A DNA stretch of 64,000 nucleotides from Bradyrhizobium semiaridum (GTDB lineage Bacteria > Pseudomonadota > Alphaproteobacteria > Rhizobiales > Xanthobacteraceae), in the NCBI RefSeq assembly GCF_020329505.1, contig NZ_JAGKJJ010000007.1:62001-126000 (forward strand), read 5' to 3'. Position numbers and translations under genes: made by a program. The notes under the pieces were generated by a model that saw nothing but the letters and a program-made list of their open reading frames with translations, ran no database searches and was not told the origin of the DNA. Position 1 is the stretch's first letter. Each line of letters starts with the position of its first letter. Positions 17,845 through 26,865 of this stretch are shown piece by piece.

Positions 17845-18311
17845 CAGGATTTGGTCCATCGCGCGGCGGCGGCGTCGTCGTGGTCGCGGGCCTCGATCCA
17901 GCTGGTGCCGCGGGCGCTTTCCTCGCGCTTCCAGAACGGCGCGCTGGTCTTCAGATAGTCCATCAGGAAGTCGGCGGCCTCGAACGCGGCCTGGCGGTGC
18001 GCCGAGGCGGTCACGACCAGCACGATGTTCTGGCCGGGCTCGATGCGGCCGAAGCGGTGGATGATGGTGAGACCCTGCAACGGCCAGCGCGACAGCGCCT
18101 CGTCGGCGTGGCGCGCGATCTCGGCTTCCGCCATGCCGGGATAGTGCTCGAGCGTCAGGGCCGCGATCGGCTCGCCCTGCTCGCTGCCGCGGCAGATGCC
18201 GCTGAAGCTGACGACCGCGCCGATGTCGGTGCGGCCCCGGCTCAGCGCCGCGATCTCCTGCGCGACGTCGAAGTCGGCTTCCTGAATGCGGATGGTCGCG
18301 GCGACGGTCAT
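17844..18311 (-). CDS. moaE: Molybdopterin synthase catalytic subunit
   Basis: Large subunit of molybdopterin synthase, which adds two sulfurs to precursor Z. The 155-residue product has GAVVSFSGICRG, LTLEHYPGMAE, IIHRFGRIEPGQNIVLVVTASAHRQAAF and the active-site APFWKREE Lys region at the C-terminal part. Length is normal. It is 8 bases downstream of moaD, encoding its sulfur-carrier partner, and overlaps prmB by one base. Confidence 0.95.
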   Translation of the reverse strand: MTVAATIRIQEADFDVAQEIAALSRGRTDIGAVVSFSGICRGSEQGEPIAALTLEHYPGMAEAEIARHADEALSRWPLQGLTIIHRFGRIEPGQNIVLVVTASAHRQAAFEAADFLMDYLKTSAPFWKREESARGTSWIEARDHDDAAAARWTKS

Positions 18312-18319
18312 CGTAAGGC

Positions 18320-18571
18320 TTAGCCGCCGGTCATCGGCGGAAAGAATGCGATCTCGCGGGCGCCGGCAATGGCTGCATCCGGCTTGACATGGGCATGGTC
18401 GATCGCGGCGCGGATCACCTTGGGCTTCTCGAACGCATACGCATAGGCGTCGTCGCGCGCGGCGAGCCAGCCGATCAGGTCGCCGACGGTGCGCACCTCG
18501 GCCGGCGGCTCGACGGTCTCCTCCGCTTTGCCGATCCGTTCGCGCACCCAGGCGAAATACTTCAGCTTCAT
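18320..18571 (-). CDS. moaD: Molybdopterin synthase sulfur-carrier subunit
   Basis: Ubiquitin-like carrier of 83 residues whose C-terminal Gly-Gly becomes a thiocarboxylate. The sequence starts MKLKYFAWVRERIGKAEE (typical MoaD strand-helix start) and ends AFFPPMTGG. The ATG overlaps the pgsA stop as ATGA, so pgsA-moaD-moaE-prmB form one leftward unit in that order. Confidence 0.94.
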   Translation of the reverse strand: MKLKYFAWVRERIGKAEETVEPPAEVRTVGDLIGWLAARDDAYAYAFEKPKVIRAAIDHAHVKPDAAIAGAREIAFFPPMTGG

Positions 18572-19182
18572 CCCTCATCCTCCTTGATGAGATGGTGGAT
18601 GCCGGCGCGGAAGTAGTCCCAGCCGGTGTAGATCGTGAAGAGCGCCGACATCCAGAGCAGCACGATGCCGATCAGGGTGGTCGGCGGGAAGATCTGCTCG
18701 CCGGCCTCGCCCGCGATCAAGAACCCGATCGCGATCAGCTGGATCGTGGTCTTCCATTTCGCCAGCTTGGTGACGGGCACGCTGACCCTGAGGCCAGCGA
18801 GGTATTCGCGCAGGCCCGAGACCAGAATCTCACGGCACAGGATCACAATCGCCGCCCACAGCGTCCAGCCATGGATCGAATTGTCGGCGGCCAGCATCAA
18901 CAGGCTGGAGGCGACCAGCAGCTTGTCGGCGATCGGGTCGAGCATCCTGCCGAAGGCCGACTGCTGGTCCCAGATCCGGGCGTAATAGCCATCGAGATAG
19001 TCGGTGACCCCCGCCGCGATGAACACCGCCAGCGCTACCCAGCGCAGCCAGAGCGGGCCGTCCATGATCGACTGCCAGTAGACGCAGCCGATCACCACCG
19101 GGATCGCGGCGATCCGGGCGTAGGTCAGGATATTCGGAAGGGACAAGGTCTTGGGCTGTCCCCGGGTCGTCGCGATGTTCAT
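18568..19182 (-). CDS. pgsA: CDP-diacylglycerol--glycerol-3-phosphate 3-phosphatidyltransferase
   Basis: Inner-membrane enzyme making phosphatidylglycerol-phosphate. The 204-residue product has the CDP-alcohol phosphotransferase signature DYLDGYYARIWDQQSAFGRM followed by LDPIADKLL, i.e. D-x2-DG-x2-AR-x9-G-x3-D-x3-D. Four or more hydrophobic segments flank it (IPVVIGCVYW, ALAVFIAAGV, LIAIGFLIAG, IGIVLLWMSALF). The start at 19182 gives a normal family N-terminus (SLPNILTYARI). Downstream of uvrC on the same strand. Confidence 0.95.
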   Translation of the reverse strand: MNIATTRGQPKTLSLPNILTYARIAAIPVVIGCVYWQSIMDGPLWLRWVALAVFIAAGVTDYLDGYYARIWDQQSAFGRMLDPIADKLLVASSLLMLAADNSIHGWTLWAAIVILCREILVSGLREYLAGLRVSVPVTKLAKWKTTIQLIAIGFLIAGEAGEQIFPPTTLIGIVLLWMSALFTIYTGWDYFRAGIHHLIKEDEG

Positions 19183-19273
19183 CCGTCCTACCAATACCGC
19201 TGAAACAAGAAGGTCAACAGGGCCGACCCAAGATGGCCAGTCGCAGGCGACGCCCTGATGAACAGCTTCTCCT

Positions 19274-21361
19274 TTAGCCCGGCTGGGCGTGGAAAAACTC
19301 GAAAATCTTGCGGGCGCTCTCGGCGCTGACGCCCGGAACCTTGCCGAGGTCCGCGATCGAGGCCCGCTCGATCTCCTTGAGGGTTCCGAAATGATGCAGC
19401 AAGGCACGTTTGCGCGACGGGCCGATGCCCGGGATCTCCTGCAAGCCGGCCTCGCGGATGTCCTTCTTGCGCAGCTTGCGGTGCGAGCCGATCACGAAGC
19501 GGTGGGCTTCGTCACGCAGCCGCTGGATAAAATACAGCACCGGGTCCCGCGGCTCCAGCTTGATAGCCTCGCGATCCGGCATGAACAGGGTTTCGCGCCC
19601 TGCATCGCGCTCCGGCCCCTTGGCGACCGCCATCAGCGCGACCTGGGTCAGACCGAGGGTCTGGAAAATCTCCCTGGCGGCGTTGAGCTGGCCGCGGCCG
19701 CCGTCGATGATCACGAGATCGGGCCATTGCGGGAACGCATCCTCGTCCGCCTTCTCGTCCGGCTTGGCTTTGGCGGCGTCGCCCTCCAGCGGCTTCAACA
19801 GGCGCTTGAAGCGCCGCTCCAGCACCTCGCGCATCATCCCATAGTCGTCGCCGGGCGTCAGCCCCTCGGACTTGATGTTGAACTTGCGGTACTGGTTCTT
19901 CATGAAGCCGTCGGGCCCGGCCACGATCATCGCGCCGACCGCGTTGGTGCCCATGATGTGGCTGTTGTCGTAGACCTCGATGCGCTTCGGTGCATGCGGC
20001 AGGCCGAGCGTGGTGACCATGGCCTCCAAGAGGCGGCTCTGGGTCGCGGTGTCGGCGAGCTTGCGGCCGAGCGCCTCGCGCGCGTTGGTCAGCGCGTGGC
20101 CGATCAGCTCCTTCTTCTCGCCGCGCTTCGGCACCGAGACCTCGACCTTGTAGCCGGCCTTGACCGACAGTGCGTCGGCCAGCAGTGCGCTCTCTTCGAT
20201 CTCGTGCGACAGCAGGATCAGCTTCGGCGGCGGCTTGTCGTCGTAGAATTGCGCGAGGAACGAGGCCAGCACCTCCTCCGGCGTGAAGGTCTTCTCGGCC
20301 TTCGGGAAGTAGGCGCGGTTGCCCCAGTTCTGGCCGGTGCGGAAGAAGAACACCTCGACGCAGGAATAGCCGCCCTCCTGGTGGATGGCGAATACGTCGG
20401 CTTCCTCGACCGTGCGCGGGTTGATGCCCTGCTGCGACTGGATCGCCGACAGCGCCGCGAGACGGTCGCGATAGAGCGCCGCGGTCTCGAATTCGAGCTC
20501 GCCGGACGCCTTCTCCATCTCGGCCGCCAGCAACTCCTTCACGGCATGGCTGCGGCCGGACAGAAACTCGGTCGCCTCGCGCACCAATTCGCTATAGCCG
20601 GGGAAATCGATCTCGCGCGTGCAGGGGCCGACGCAGCGCTTGATCTGGTAGAGCAGGCAGGGCCGCGTGCGGCTCTCGAAGAAGCCGTCGGTGCAGGAGC
20701 GGATCAGGAACGCGCGCTGCAGCGCCGTGATGGTGCGGTTGACCGCGCCGGCATTGGCGAACGGGCCGAAGTAACGGCCGGGCCGCGACTGCGCGCCGCG
20801 ATGCTTGAGGATCTGCGGCGCCCAATGGTCGCCCGTGATCAGGATGTAGGGGAACGACTTGTCGTCGCGCAGCTGCACGTTGAAGCGCGGCCGGAGCTGC
20901 TTGATCAGGTTGGCCTCGAGCAGCAGCGCCTCTGTCTCGGTCATGGTCGAGACGATCTCGACCTGCGTCGTCGCCGCGATCATGCGCAGGATGCGCGCCG
21001 GCAGCGGCGCGCTGGCCCGCGCATAGTACGACAGCCGCTTTTTGACGTTCTTCGCCTTGCCGACATAGAGCACGTCGTTCGCGGCATTGAGCATCCGGTA
21101 GACGCCGGGCGAGGTCGGCGCGAGGCGCACCGCGTTCTCGATCGCGGCGTGCCCGACGGCAAGGGTCCCCTCGACGAACGCCTCGCTCGCGTCATCGGAC
21201 GCGTCGGGCAGCCGCGATTCGTCGTCGTCCTCGGTCGCGGAGGTTTCGGGATCGACGTCGCTCGTATCGAGCCTGAGGTCGTCCTGCGGCGGATCGGATC
21301 TTGAACCGCGCCTCGCCTTGCGGGGAGCCGGCGCCGGATGCTCGGAAGAATCGTGAACCAT
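19274..21361 (-). CDS. uvrC: Excinuclease ABC subunit C
   Basis: Nucleotide excision repair nuclease making both incisions. The 695-residue product has an acidic, probably disordered N-terminal extension (about residues 1-70), the GIY-YIG domain ([20 protein letters not shown]), the Cys-rich [15 protein letters not shown] segment, a UVR domain, the RNase H-like endonuclease core ([32 protein letters not shown]) and the C-terminal helix-hairpin-helix pair ([30 protein letters not shown]). The order is complete. Leftward with pgsA and the moa genes downstream. Confidence 0.97.
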   Translation of the reverse strand: MVHDSSEHPAPAPRKARRGSRSDPPQDDLRLDTSDVDPETSATEDDDESRLPDASDDASEAFVEGTLAVGHAAIENAVRLAPTSPGVYRMLNAANDVLYVGKAKNVKKRLSYYARASAPLPARILRMIAATTQVEIVSTMTETEALLLEANLIKQLRPRFNVQLRDDKSFPYILITGDHWAPQILKHRGAQSRPGRYFGPFANAGAVNRTITALQRAFLIRSCTDGFFESRTRPCLLYQIKRCVGPCTREIDFPGYSELVREATEFLSGRSHAVKELLAAEMEKASGELEFETAALYRDRLAALSAIQSQQGINPRTVEEADVFAIHQEGGYSCVEVFFFRTGQNWGNRAYFPKAEKTFTPEEVLASFLAQFYDDKPPPKLILLSHEIEESALLADALSVKAGYKVEVSVPKRGEKKELIGHALTNAREALGRKLADTATQSRLLEAMVTTLGLPHAPKRIEVYDNSHIMGTNAVGAMIVAGPDGFMKNQYRKFNIKSEGLTPGDDYGMMREVLERRFKRLLKPLEGDAAKAKPDEKADEDAFPQWPDLVIIDGGRGQLNAAREIFQTLGLTQVALMAVAKGPERDAGRETLFMPDREAIKLEPRDPVLYFIQRLRDEAHRFVIGSHRKLRKKDIREAGLQEIPGIGPSRKRALLHHFGTLKEIERASIADLGKVPGVSAESARKIFEFFHAQPG

Positions 21362-21509
21362 GGCCGTAAACTAAGCGCTTGAGGAGCCGGTCGCCAGCGC
21401 CGGCGAGGGCAGAAACAGGCCCGATTGCAGGCAGTTATCGGCCCCGTTCGCCTGCCGCGGATGGTGTGTAATACATTGTTAAGACTGATGAGCGGGGCGG
21501 TAACCGGGC

Positions 21510-21525
21510 TTAACAGGCCTTTAAC
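21510..21525 (+). promoter_or_regulatory. Perfect-match CtrA-type box upstream of outer-membrane gene
   Basis: TTAACAGGCCTTTAAC fits the alphaproteobacterial CtrA consensus TTAA-N7-TTAA exactly, including the trailing C. It lies about 100 bases before the start of the outer-membrane barrel gene and about 150 bases before the divergent uvrC start. CtrA is the cell-cycle master regulator in this group. Matching the consensus is seen; control by CtrA is inferred. Confidence 0.55.
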
Positions 21526-21623
21526 TTAAAACTCTCGATAAATCTTAGCGAAACAGGTGGAAAACCGTAACCACGCTGGCCCCGCGGCCGGCGGGTTCCG
21601 GCAGTTGCGTGGTGGAGAGTCCG

Positions 21624-22244
21624 ATGGGCCGGTTGGTTGCGCGTGCGCTGGCGTTGATCGTCGCAGGCTGGACGACCTCGGCGGCGTCGGCCGACCTCAG
21701 CTACGGCTCGCCCTACACCGTCAACCAGCCGCTCAACGCCTATAGCTGGGCCGGCCCTTATCTCGGCGGCAACATCGGCTATGGCTGGGGCTCGGTCGAC
21801 AACAACCCGACCAAGCCGTCCGGCTTCGCCGGCGGCGTGCAGGCCGGCTACAATTTCCAGAACGGCACGCCGTGGGTGTTCGGCATCGAGGGCGACATCC
21901 AGGCATCGGCAGCAGACGATCGCTTCGCGCCGTGGAAATTCTCCAATCCCTGGTTCGGCACGGTCCGCGGCCGTGCCGGCTACGCCGTCAACAACGTGCT
22001 GTTCTACGCGACCGGCGGTATCGCCTTTGGCGAGCTGCGCGGCGAGACCTTCGGCCTGTCGGAGAGCCACACCAATGTGGGCTTTGCGGTCGGCGCCGGC
22101 GCCGAAATGGGCTTTGCGCCGAACTGGAGCGCCAAGGTCGAATATCTCTATGTCGATCTCGCCAGCAGCCACTTCGGAATTACGGGCACATCGAACGGCT
22201 ACGGCTTCAGCCTGGTCCGCGCCGGCATCAACTATCACTTCTGA
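21624..22244 (+). CDS. Outer-membrane beta-barrel protein (Omp31/OmpA-like porin family)
   Basis: A 206-residue outer-membrane protein of the small 8-strand barrel type common in Rhizobiales. A signal peptide (ARALALIVAGWTTSAASA) is followed by WAGPYLGGNIGYGWGSVDNN, GGVQAGYNFQNGTPWVFGIEGDI, TVRGRAGYAVNNVLFYATGGIAFGEL, WSAKVEYLYVDL and the C-terminal FSLVRAGINYHF, which ends in aromatic Phe as barrel proteins do. ATG at 21624 is supported by GGAG 6 bases upstream. It is followed by a strong terminator and preceded by a CtrA box. Possibly a structural or adhesion role; exact function unknown. Confidence 0.88.
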   Translation: MGRLVARALALIVAGWTTSAASADLSYGSPYTVNQPLNAYSWAGPYLGGNIGYGWGSVDNNPTKPSGFAGGVQAGYNFQNGTPWVFGIEGDIQASAADDRFAPWKFSNPWFGTVRGRAGYAVNNVLFYATGGIAFGELRGETFGLSESHTNVGFAVGAGAEMGFAPNWSAKVEYLYVDLASSHFGITGTSNGYGFSLVRAGINYHF

Positions 22245-22269
22245 GAAGAAAACGTCGACCATCAACTCA

Positions 22270-22297
22270 CGGCCGCGCCTGGCGCGGCCGTTTTTCT
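22270..22297 (+). terminator. Intrinsic terminator of the outer-membrane barrel gene
   Basis: A GC-rich hairpin CGGCCGCGCC/GGCGCGGCCG (22270-22290) is followed at once by TTTTTCTTT. It lies 25 bases after the stop codon. Confidence 0.9.
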
Positions 22298-22620
22298 TTG
22301 GCGGTGGTCCCGATGTCGTGGCGGAACGCAGCCGCGTGCGCGCCGCGAGTTGAGCAAAGCCAACCGGCGCGAGCATTCGGTCGGCCGCAAATTCCAACAC
22401 TGCGGAATCCGCCGATCGGGCGTCCGCGTCATCAAGTGTTCGCGCGACGAGCACGGGTCACATGCCCGGCTGTCGACTTACACGCAACGCTTCATTCCGT
22501 TTTCACCGCGAGCCCGGGATCATGATGCGATCGCACGCAACCGCGGCACGATCCCAGGTCTTACGTGTCCGCATGATCCATTCGGAAATCCGGATTCGGC
22601 TTTCCGGATCACGCACGCGC
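22298..22620. other. Intergenic region between convergent genes
   Basis: About 320 bases with no supportable gene. Near 22588-22611 there is an imperfect hairpin AATCCGGA...TCCGGATC just after the cold-shock gene (leftward), with no clear U-run. Nothing else seen. Confidence 0.4.
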
Positions 22621-22836
22621 CTACGATGAAATCACCAGGTTGACCGCCTTGGGGCCCTTGCCCTTCTTGTCCGGTTCGACCTCGAATGTAATGCGCTGTC
22701 CTTCAGTCAGGTCCTTCAATCCGGCCCGCTCGACGGCGGTGATGTGAACGAACACATCGCGGCCGCCATCGTCAGGCTTGATGAAGCCGTAGCCCCGCTC
22801 TCCGTTAAAGAACTTGACTGTCCCAGTCATGGCCAT
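22621..22836 (-). CDS. cspA: Cold-shock domain protein
   Basis: Single-stranded nucleic-acid-binding protein of 71 residues. GTVKFFNGERGYGFIKPDDGG contains RNP1-like YGFI and RDVFVHITAVE is RNP2. The domain spans the whole protein. ATG at 22836 is preceded by GGGAGGAG about 10 bases upstream; another ATG two codons later is possible. The gene has a leader of about 200 bases with a strong hairpin just before the ribosome site, as in other cold-shock mRNAs. Confidence 0.95.
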   Translation of the reverse strand: MAMTGTVKFFNGERGYGFIKPDDGGRDVFVHITAVERAGLKDLTEGQRITFEVEPDKKGKGPKAVNLVISS

Positions 22837-22865
22837 CGGGAAAACTCCTCCCCCGTATTGCTCTC

Positions 22866-22890
22866 CCGCTACGCGCATATCGCGTAGCGG
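22866..22890 (-). promoter_or_regulatory. Perfect 10-bp hairpin in the cspA 5' leader
   Basis: CCGCTACGCG pairs perfectly with CGCGTAGCGG around a 5-base loop. It lies about 30 bases before the cspA start, directly upstream of the GGGAGGAG ribosome site. A TATTAT -10-like hexamer on the same strand at about 23037-23042 would give a leader of about 195 bases. A temperature- or structure-dependent control element is inferred. Confidence 0.5.
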
Positions 22891-23098
22891 TTGACCGACA
22901 TTCGCTTGTCGGAAGCCTGGCCACCTGAACAATCCGGCGTCACGCCGCCGGTCTGCCTGGATTTTATTTCGGCCTTGTCACTCCGCCGCAACCATTCGCG
23001 GAAGCGGAACGTAAAGCCAGTCGTAACAGGACGAGCATAATACGGTTCCGCGCGGATTGACTACGATCAAATCGCACTTTTCAAATGGTGCATCCGGG

Positions 23099-23959
23099 TT
23101 AGGTCTTGGGCGTCTCGAGTCTGAAGCGTCCGGCGCCGCCTTGACCGAGTGGTTTCTCGAGTTCGGGCAAGATGAGTCTTAACTCACCTGCGAGTGTCCA
23201 GGGCGGATTCACCATCAAAAGCCCCGTGGAAACCAGGCCTGCGCCGGCTTCTTGCGGCGCCACACTGAATTCCAAACGCAAGCACTTGCCGGGCGGGCGA
23301 CTTGTTGCCGCTGCTGCGGCGACGCTGCGTGCGAGTTCGTCAGTGGCTCTCCGTGTTTTTACGGGATACCAAATCAAATACGTTCCGGTTGGCCATTTTG
23401 CGAACGCATCCGCAAACGCGCGGGCCAGCCGTTCGAACTCGTCCTTGGCCTCGAACGGTGGATCGATCAGCACGAGACCGCGCCGTTCGTTCGGCGGCAC
23501 GAAGGCAGGCAGCGCCATCCAGCCATCGAGATCGACGACACGTGCCTGCGCGTCGCGCCGCAGCGCATCGATCAGTTGCTTGCGCGCCATGGGTTCGATC
23601 TCGCAGGCGGTGAGACGATCCTGCGGCCGCAGCAGCGCCCGCGCGATCAACGGCGAACCGGGATAGGCTTTCAATTCGCCCTTCGGATTGAAGGCCCTGA
23701 CGATATCGAGATACGGCGCGACCAGCGGCAACACCTTGTCGGAGAGCCGCGCCTGCATCAGCCGCGCGATCCCGGTGAGCCATTCGCCGCCGCGCTGCGC
23801 CTCGCTCGAGGTCAGGTCGTAGAGTCCAGCGCCGGCATGGGTGTCGATGACGCGGAACGCGGCCTGCTTGTCCTGCAGATAGGTCAGCATGCGCACCAGT
23901 GCGATGTGCTTGATGACATCGGCGAAGCCGCCGGCATGAAAGGCGTGGCGATAGTTCAT
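23099..23959 (-). CDS. rlmJ: 23S rRNA (adenine-2030-N6)-methyltransferase
   Basis: SAM-dependent rRNA methyltransferase, 286 residues. The start MNYRHAFHAGGFADVIKHI is diagnostic for RlmJ; VIDTHAGAGLYDL is SAM motif I; GLVLIDPPFEAKDEF is the catalytic DPPF motif; TYLIWYPVK follows. Length is normal. Leftward, about 260 bases upstream of cspA. Confidence 0.95.
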   Translation of the reverse strand: MNYRHAFHAGGFADVIKHIALVRMLTYLQDKQAAFRVIDTHAGAGLYDLTSSEAQRGGEWLTGIARLMQARLSDKVLPLVAPYLDIVRAFNPKGELKAYPGSPLIARALLRPQDRLTACEIEPMARKQLIDALRRDAQARVVDLDGWMALPAFVPPNERRGLVLIDPPFEAKDEFERLARAFADAFAKWPTGTYLIWYPVKTRRATDELARSVAAAAATSRPPGKCLRLEFSVAPQEAGAGLVSTGLLMVNPPWTLAGELRLILPELEKPLGQGGAGRFRLETPKT

Positions 23960-24090
23960 GAGCCAGCGCTTACCACGTCATTGCGCGCGGAGCGACCTCT
24001 TCACCCGTGCGAAGGCGGGAAGCAATCCATTCGGCCCGCGAACGCGAACCGATGACTTCGTCATGTATCTCGCAACGAGAGGATCCGAGC

Positions 24091-24780
24091 CTATCCGCCG
24101 CGCATCGGCGGCATCAGCACCTGATCGCGGCGGCAGGCGCGGCGGTCGATCTCCTCGCAGGAGCGGAATTGCAGGTCCTTGCTGAGGCAGATCCGCACTT
24201 CGCTGAGCCGCTTGCTGTCGCAGGTCACCGAGATCGCGGCATTGCTCAGCCCCGGATTGATCTTGATGAAGGCGGCTTCCAGCTCGTCGGGCGCGATCGT
24301 CTTCGGCTCCGACAACTGCAGGAATTCCTCCGGGATCTTCACCGTGGCGCGAGCCTTGCGGATGGTCTCGAAATAGGCGCGCTCGCCGAGACCGGAGCAG
24401 GTGCCGTGCTTGTCCCATTCGTTGAAGACCAGGCCGGGTGCCGGCATCAGGTCGAGCATCGAGGTCATGATACCCCGGGCGAGTCGCGGCGACGGCCGTT
24501 GGCAATATTCCGGGAAGCCGCGCTCATATTGCGGCCACAGGCCATGCACGACGAAGGAATATGGCCGTCCGCTGCACTGGGCCTGCGTGCCGCGGCCGGT
24601 GTTACCGCGCTCGTTCGCTGCTTCGCAGAAGGAGGGCGACCATGACAGCGCCAGCACGTAGAAATCGAACTCGCCCGGCGCATTCTGCCGGCGGTCTTGC
24701 GCCGAGGCTGCTACCGCGCTGCACAGGACAAGCGCTGCAGTTGAAATCAGGAATCGGGAAATTGCGACCGACCGAGGCAT
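24091..24780 (-). CDS. Ribonuclease T2 family protein, secreted
   Basis: Periplasmic or secreted RNase of 229 residues. Signal peptide AISRFLISTAALVLCSAVAASAQ, then FYVLALSWSPSFC, the first catalytic box FVVHGLWPQYERGFPEYC (His) and the second box FNEWDKHGTCSGL (His, Glu/Lys). Several cysteines suit the conserved disulfides. The start at 24780 is chosen for its GGGAG site and because it puts the signal at the N-terminus; an ATG at 24831 is in frame. Role probably RNA scavenging. Confidence 0.92.
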   Translation of the reverse strand: MPRSVAISRFLISTAALVLCSAVAASAQDRRQNAPGEFDFYVLALSWSPSFCEAANERGNTGRGTQAQCSGRPYSFVVHGLWPQYERGFPEYCQRPSPRLARGIMTSMLDLMPAPGLVFNEWDKHGTCSGLGERAYFETIRKARATVKIPEEFLQLSEPKTIAPDELEAAFIKINPGLSNAAISVTCDSKRLSEVRICLSKDLQFRSCEEIDRRACRRDQVLMPPMRGG

Positions 24781-24906
24781 CAAACGCTCCCTAAACTCGA
24801 CGGTCCCCAGCCTAGCACGTGATGAGAACATTTCAAGAACAAAAAGAGGCGTGCCCGGAAGCGAGCCATCCGAGGCCCCGAGTCCTTTGGCCGATCGAAG
24901 GTCGGA

Positions 24907-25401
24907 TCAGGGCCGCGCGGCCCGGCAGGAGGGGTTGTAGGCCCAGTTGCGGTCGAGGCCGGTGACGCACCATTCGACCCCGGGGCTCAGGCTGACCATG
25001 TCGCTGATACCGCCAAACCCGCCATCCTCGATGATCGAGAAGTGCACCGAGCGCACCTTGCCGTCGCTCAGCATCACGTCAGCCGAGCAATAGCGGCGCG
25101 GAATGTTATCGGCCTGCCAGGGGCGGAATGCGGTCTCGTGGATCCGGCTGAAGCCGGTGATCGCCAGCGGGGAATTCCAGAAGGTGGCTTCCTTCTCGCG
25201 AAACTGGTCGCTGATGACCGACAGGGCCCTCTCACACGGGGCCACGCGGCCGTCGTAGCGCGGGCCGGACAGCCAGAAGTTCAGCTCGAGCGGATTGGCG
25301 GCCTGCGCCGTGCCCCCAAAGGCCAGCAGGCCGACCACGGCCGCGGCACCGAGGCCGAGCTTGCGGCCGAGTTTTCTGGGGGCGATGAACAGGTTGCGCA
25401 T
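24907..25401 (-). CDS. Conserved periplasmic protein of unknown function
   Basis: A 164-residue exported protein. Signal peptide LGRKLGLGAAAVVGLLAFGGTAQA, then NPLELNFWLSGPRYDGRVAPC, QFREKEATFWNSPLAI and paired cysteines (APCERAL, RRYCSADV, EWCVTGL, PSCRAARP) that may form two disulfides. I do not recognise a named domain. Similar short Cys-containing secreted proteins are widespread in Bradyrhizobium. It is divergent from the small secreted protein at 25568. Confidence 0.78.
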   Translation of the reverse strand: MRNLFIAPRKLGRKLGLGAAAVVGLLAFGGTAQAANPLELNFWLSGPRYDGRVAPCERALSVISDQFREKEATFWNSPLAITGFSRIHETAFRPWQADNIPRRYCSADVMLSDGKVRSVHFSIIEDGGFGGISDMVSLSPGVEWCVTGLDRNWAYNPSCRAARP

Positions 25402-25567
25402 GGGAATCCACCCGATGATCCGATGCGCCGGACGGTGCCGCGAAGCCCCGGCAAGGTCAAGTGCAGCGCGGCAACACCTGCGGACAAGTCCACTTTTGGC
25501 CGCCCGCTCGTTCTTTTCACGGCCTGCGGCGCACTCTATGTTGGTTGCAAGCGAAATGGAGACTGCG

Positions 25568-25867
25568 ATGCGAAGGAAATTGGCTGCGACCCTGGTTGCC
25601 GTGTGCGGGATGCTGGCCGCGGTGCCGGCGCAGGCCGACTGGATGCAGCCGGTGCCGCCGTTCAAGGGCAACGATACCGGCGGTATCATCGCCTACTCTC
25701 TGGCAATGCAGTCCGATGCCCGACAACTCGCCGTCGATCACTGCGCCACTTACGGCAAGGTGGTGAAGTTCCTGTCGAAGCAGGCCTATCCGGGCGGCTA
25801 CATCTCATTCGCCTGCCGCTGGGTGCCCTACGGCTCAGCGCAACGGCCGATCCGCACGCTCTACTGA
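25568..25867 (+). CDS. Small secreted protein of unknown function
   Basis: A 99-residue product with signal peptide LAATLVAVCGMLAAVPAQA and a short mature part DWMQPVPPFKGNDTGGIIAYSLAMQ with two cysteines (VDHCATYG, SFACRWVPYG). GGAGA lies 5 bases before the ATG at 25568. The pattern of residues (GGIIxYS...HCAxYGKxxK...GGYISFxCRW) looks like a conserved family rather than random, but I cannot name it. Followed 43 bases later by the DUF3617 gene, possibly in one transcript. Confidence 0.78.
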   Translation: MRRKLAATLVAVCGMLAAVPAQADWMQPVPPFKGNDTGGIIAYSLAMQSDARQLAVDHCATYGKVVKFLSKQAYPGGYISFACRWVPYGSAQRPIRTLY

Positions 25868-25910
25868 GCGCGCACTCATCGTTCGATTATCCAGTCCGGG
25901 AGGCTCGCGG

Positions 25911-26441
25911 ATGACGCGGCAGCTTGCTTTGCTTGGTTCGGCCGTCGCCCTGATGCTTTCGGCCGGCGCCGCGGGCGCCGTCGACCTGCCGATCCGCAAG
26001 CCCGGTCTGTGGGAGATGAAGATGGTGCACACCGGCGGGCCGGTGCCGGAAATGACCATGCAGCATTGTACCGACGAGACCACCGACAAGGAGATGAGCA
26101 CGGCGGCCTCGCCGATGGCCAAGCAAATCTGCTCCAAGCAGGACATCCAGAAGACCGCGACCGGCTATGTCAGCGATTCCGTCTGCGGCATCGCCGGCGT
26201 CAACGTGACCTCGCATGCCGAGATCACCGGCGACTTCAATTCGGCCTACACGATCAAGAGCACCTCGCATTCCGAAGGCGGCGCGCACGGCAGCCGCGAC
26301 GCCACCATGACCGTCGAGGCGAAATGGCTCGGCGCCTGCAAGAGCGACCAGAAGCCCGGCGACATCATCATGCCCGGCGGCATGAAGATGAACGTCAAGG
26401 ACATGGACAAGCTGAAGAGCCTGCTGCCGAAGCAGAAGTAG
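25911..26441 (+). CDS. DUF3617 family secreted protein
   Basis: A 176-residue exported protein with signal peptide LLGSAVALMLSAGAAGAV. The mature start IRKPGLWEMKMVHTGGPVPE followed by MQHCTDETTDKEM is the DUF3617 hallmark. Conserved cysteines appear at QHC, QICSKQD, SVCGIAG and GACKSDQ, suggesting two disulfides. The C-terminus is Lys/Met-rich. Function of the family is unknown; periplasmic. Confidence 0.87.
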   Translation: MTRQLALLGSAVALMLSAGAAGAVDLPIRKPGLWEMKMVHTGGPVPEMTMQHCTDETTDKEMSTAASPMAKQICSKQDIQKTATGYVSDSVCGIAGVNVTSHAEITGDFNSAYTIKSTSHSEGGAHGSRDATMTVEAKWLGACKSDQKPGDIIMPGGMKMNVKDMDKLKSLLPKQK

Positions 26442-26865
26442 CGCGCGGCCTGCGCCTTTGCGCTGGGACGACAGGTTGGTGCTCAACTTGCTCGGTGTCA
26501 TCGTCCGGTCCATGTGCGCGATTGCGCACGGGCCGGGCGATGACAGCGGTGGGTGAGGACAAAGCTTCACATCCTCTCAGGATGGCGGTTCGGGATCGTG
26601 GGGTTGTGCCGCTTGCTTTACTGTCCCGACGCGTTTGAACCCGACAGAGCAAGCGATTCACACGGCGCACTTCACGCGGCAAACACTTGTGCTTATCGTT
26701 TTGAATCATTCCAGCATTGCAGCTTGTGTCCGGTTCAATCGATTCTATTTTGCGCGTGTGGAATTTCGATCATCCCGCCGATAGAAGTCCGCCCAATCGA
26801 TGCCCGCTTGATGACGGACGCGCGGCTCGATCGATATCAGCCCAAGACGATGTGGGGATTGTTCG
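26442..26865. other. Upstream region of the TonB-dependent receptor
   Basis: About 420 bases without a supportable gene. It holds a short inverted repeat (26496-26546; TGTCATCGTCC...GGGCGATGACA around a TGCGCGATTGCGCA core) and, further right, a GAATCATTC dyad that resembles an iron-control site. Confidence 0.55.
26699..26715 (+). promoter_or_regulatory. Candidate iron-control (Irr/ICE-like) box
   Basis: TTTTGAATCATTCCAGC contains the perfect dyad GAAT-C-ATTC, the core of the rhizobial ICE motif recognised by Irr (consensus about TTTAGAA-N3-TTCTAAA). Flanks match only in part. It lies about 150 bases before the TonB-dependent siderophore receptor, an expected iron-regulated gene. Confidence 0.35.
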
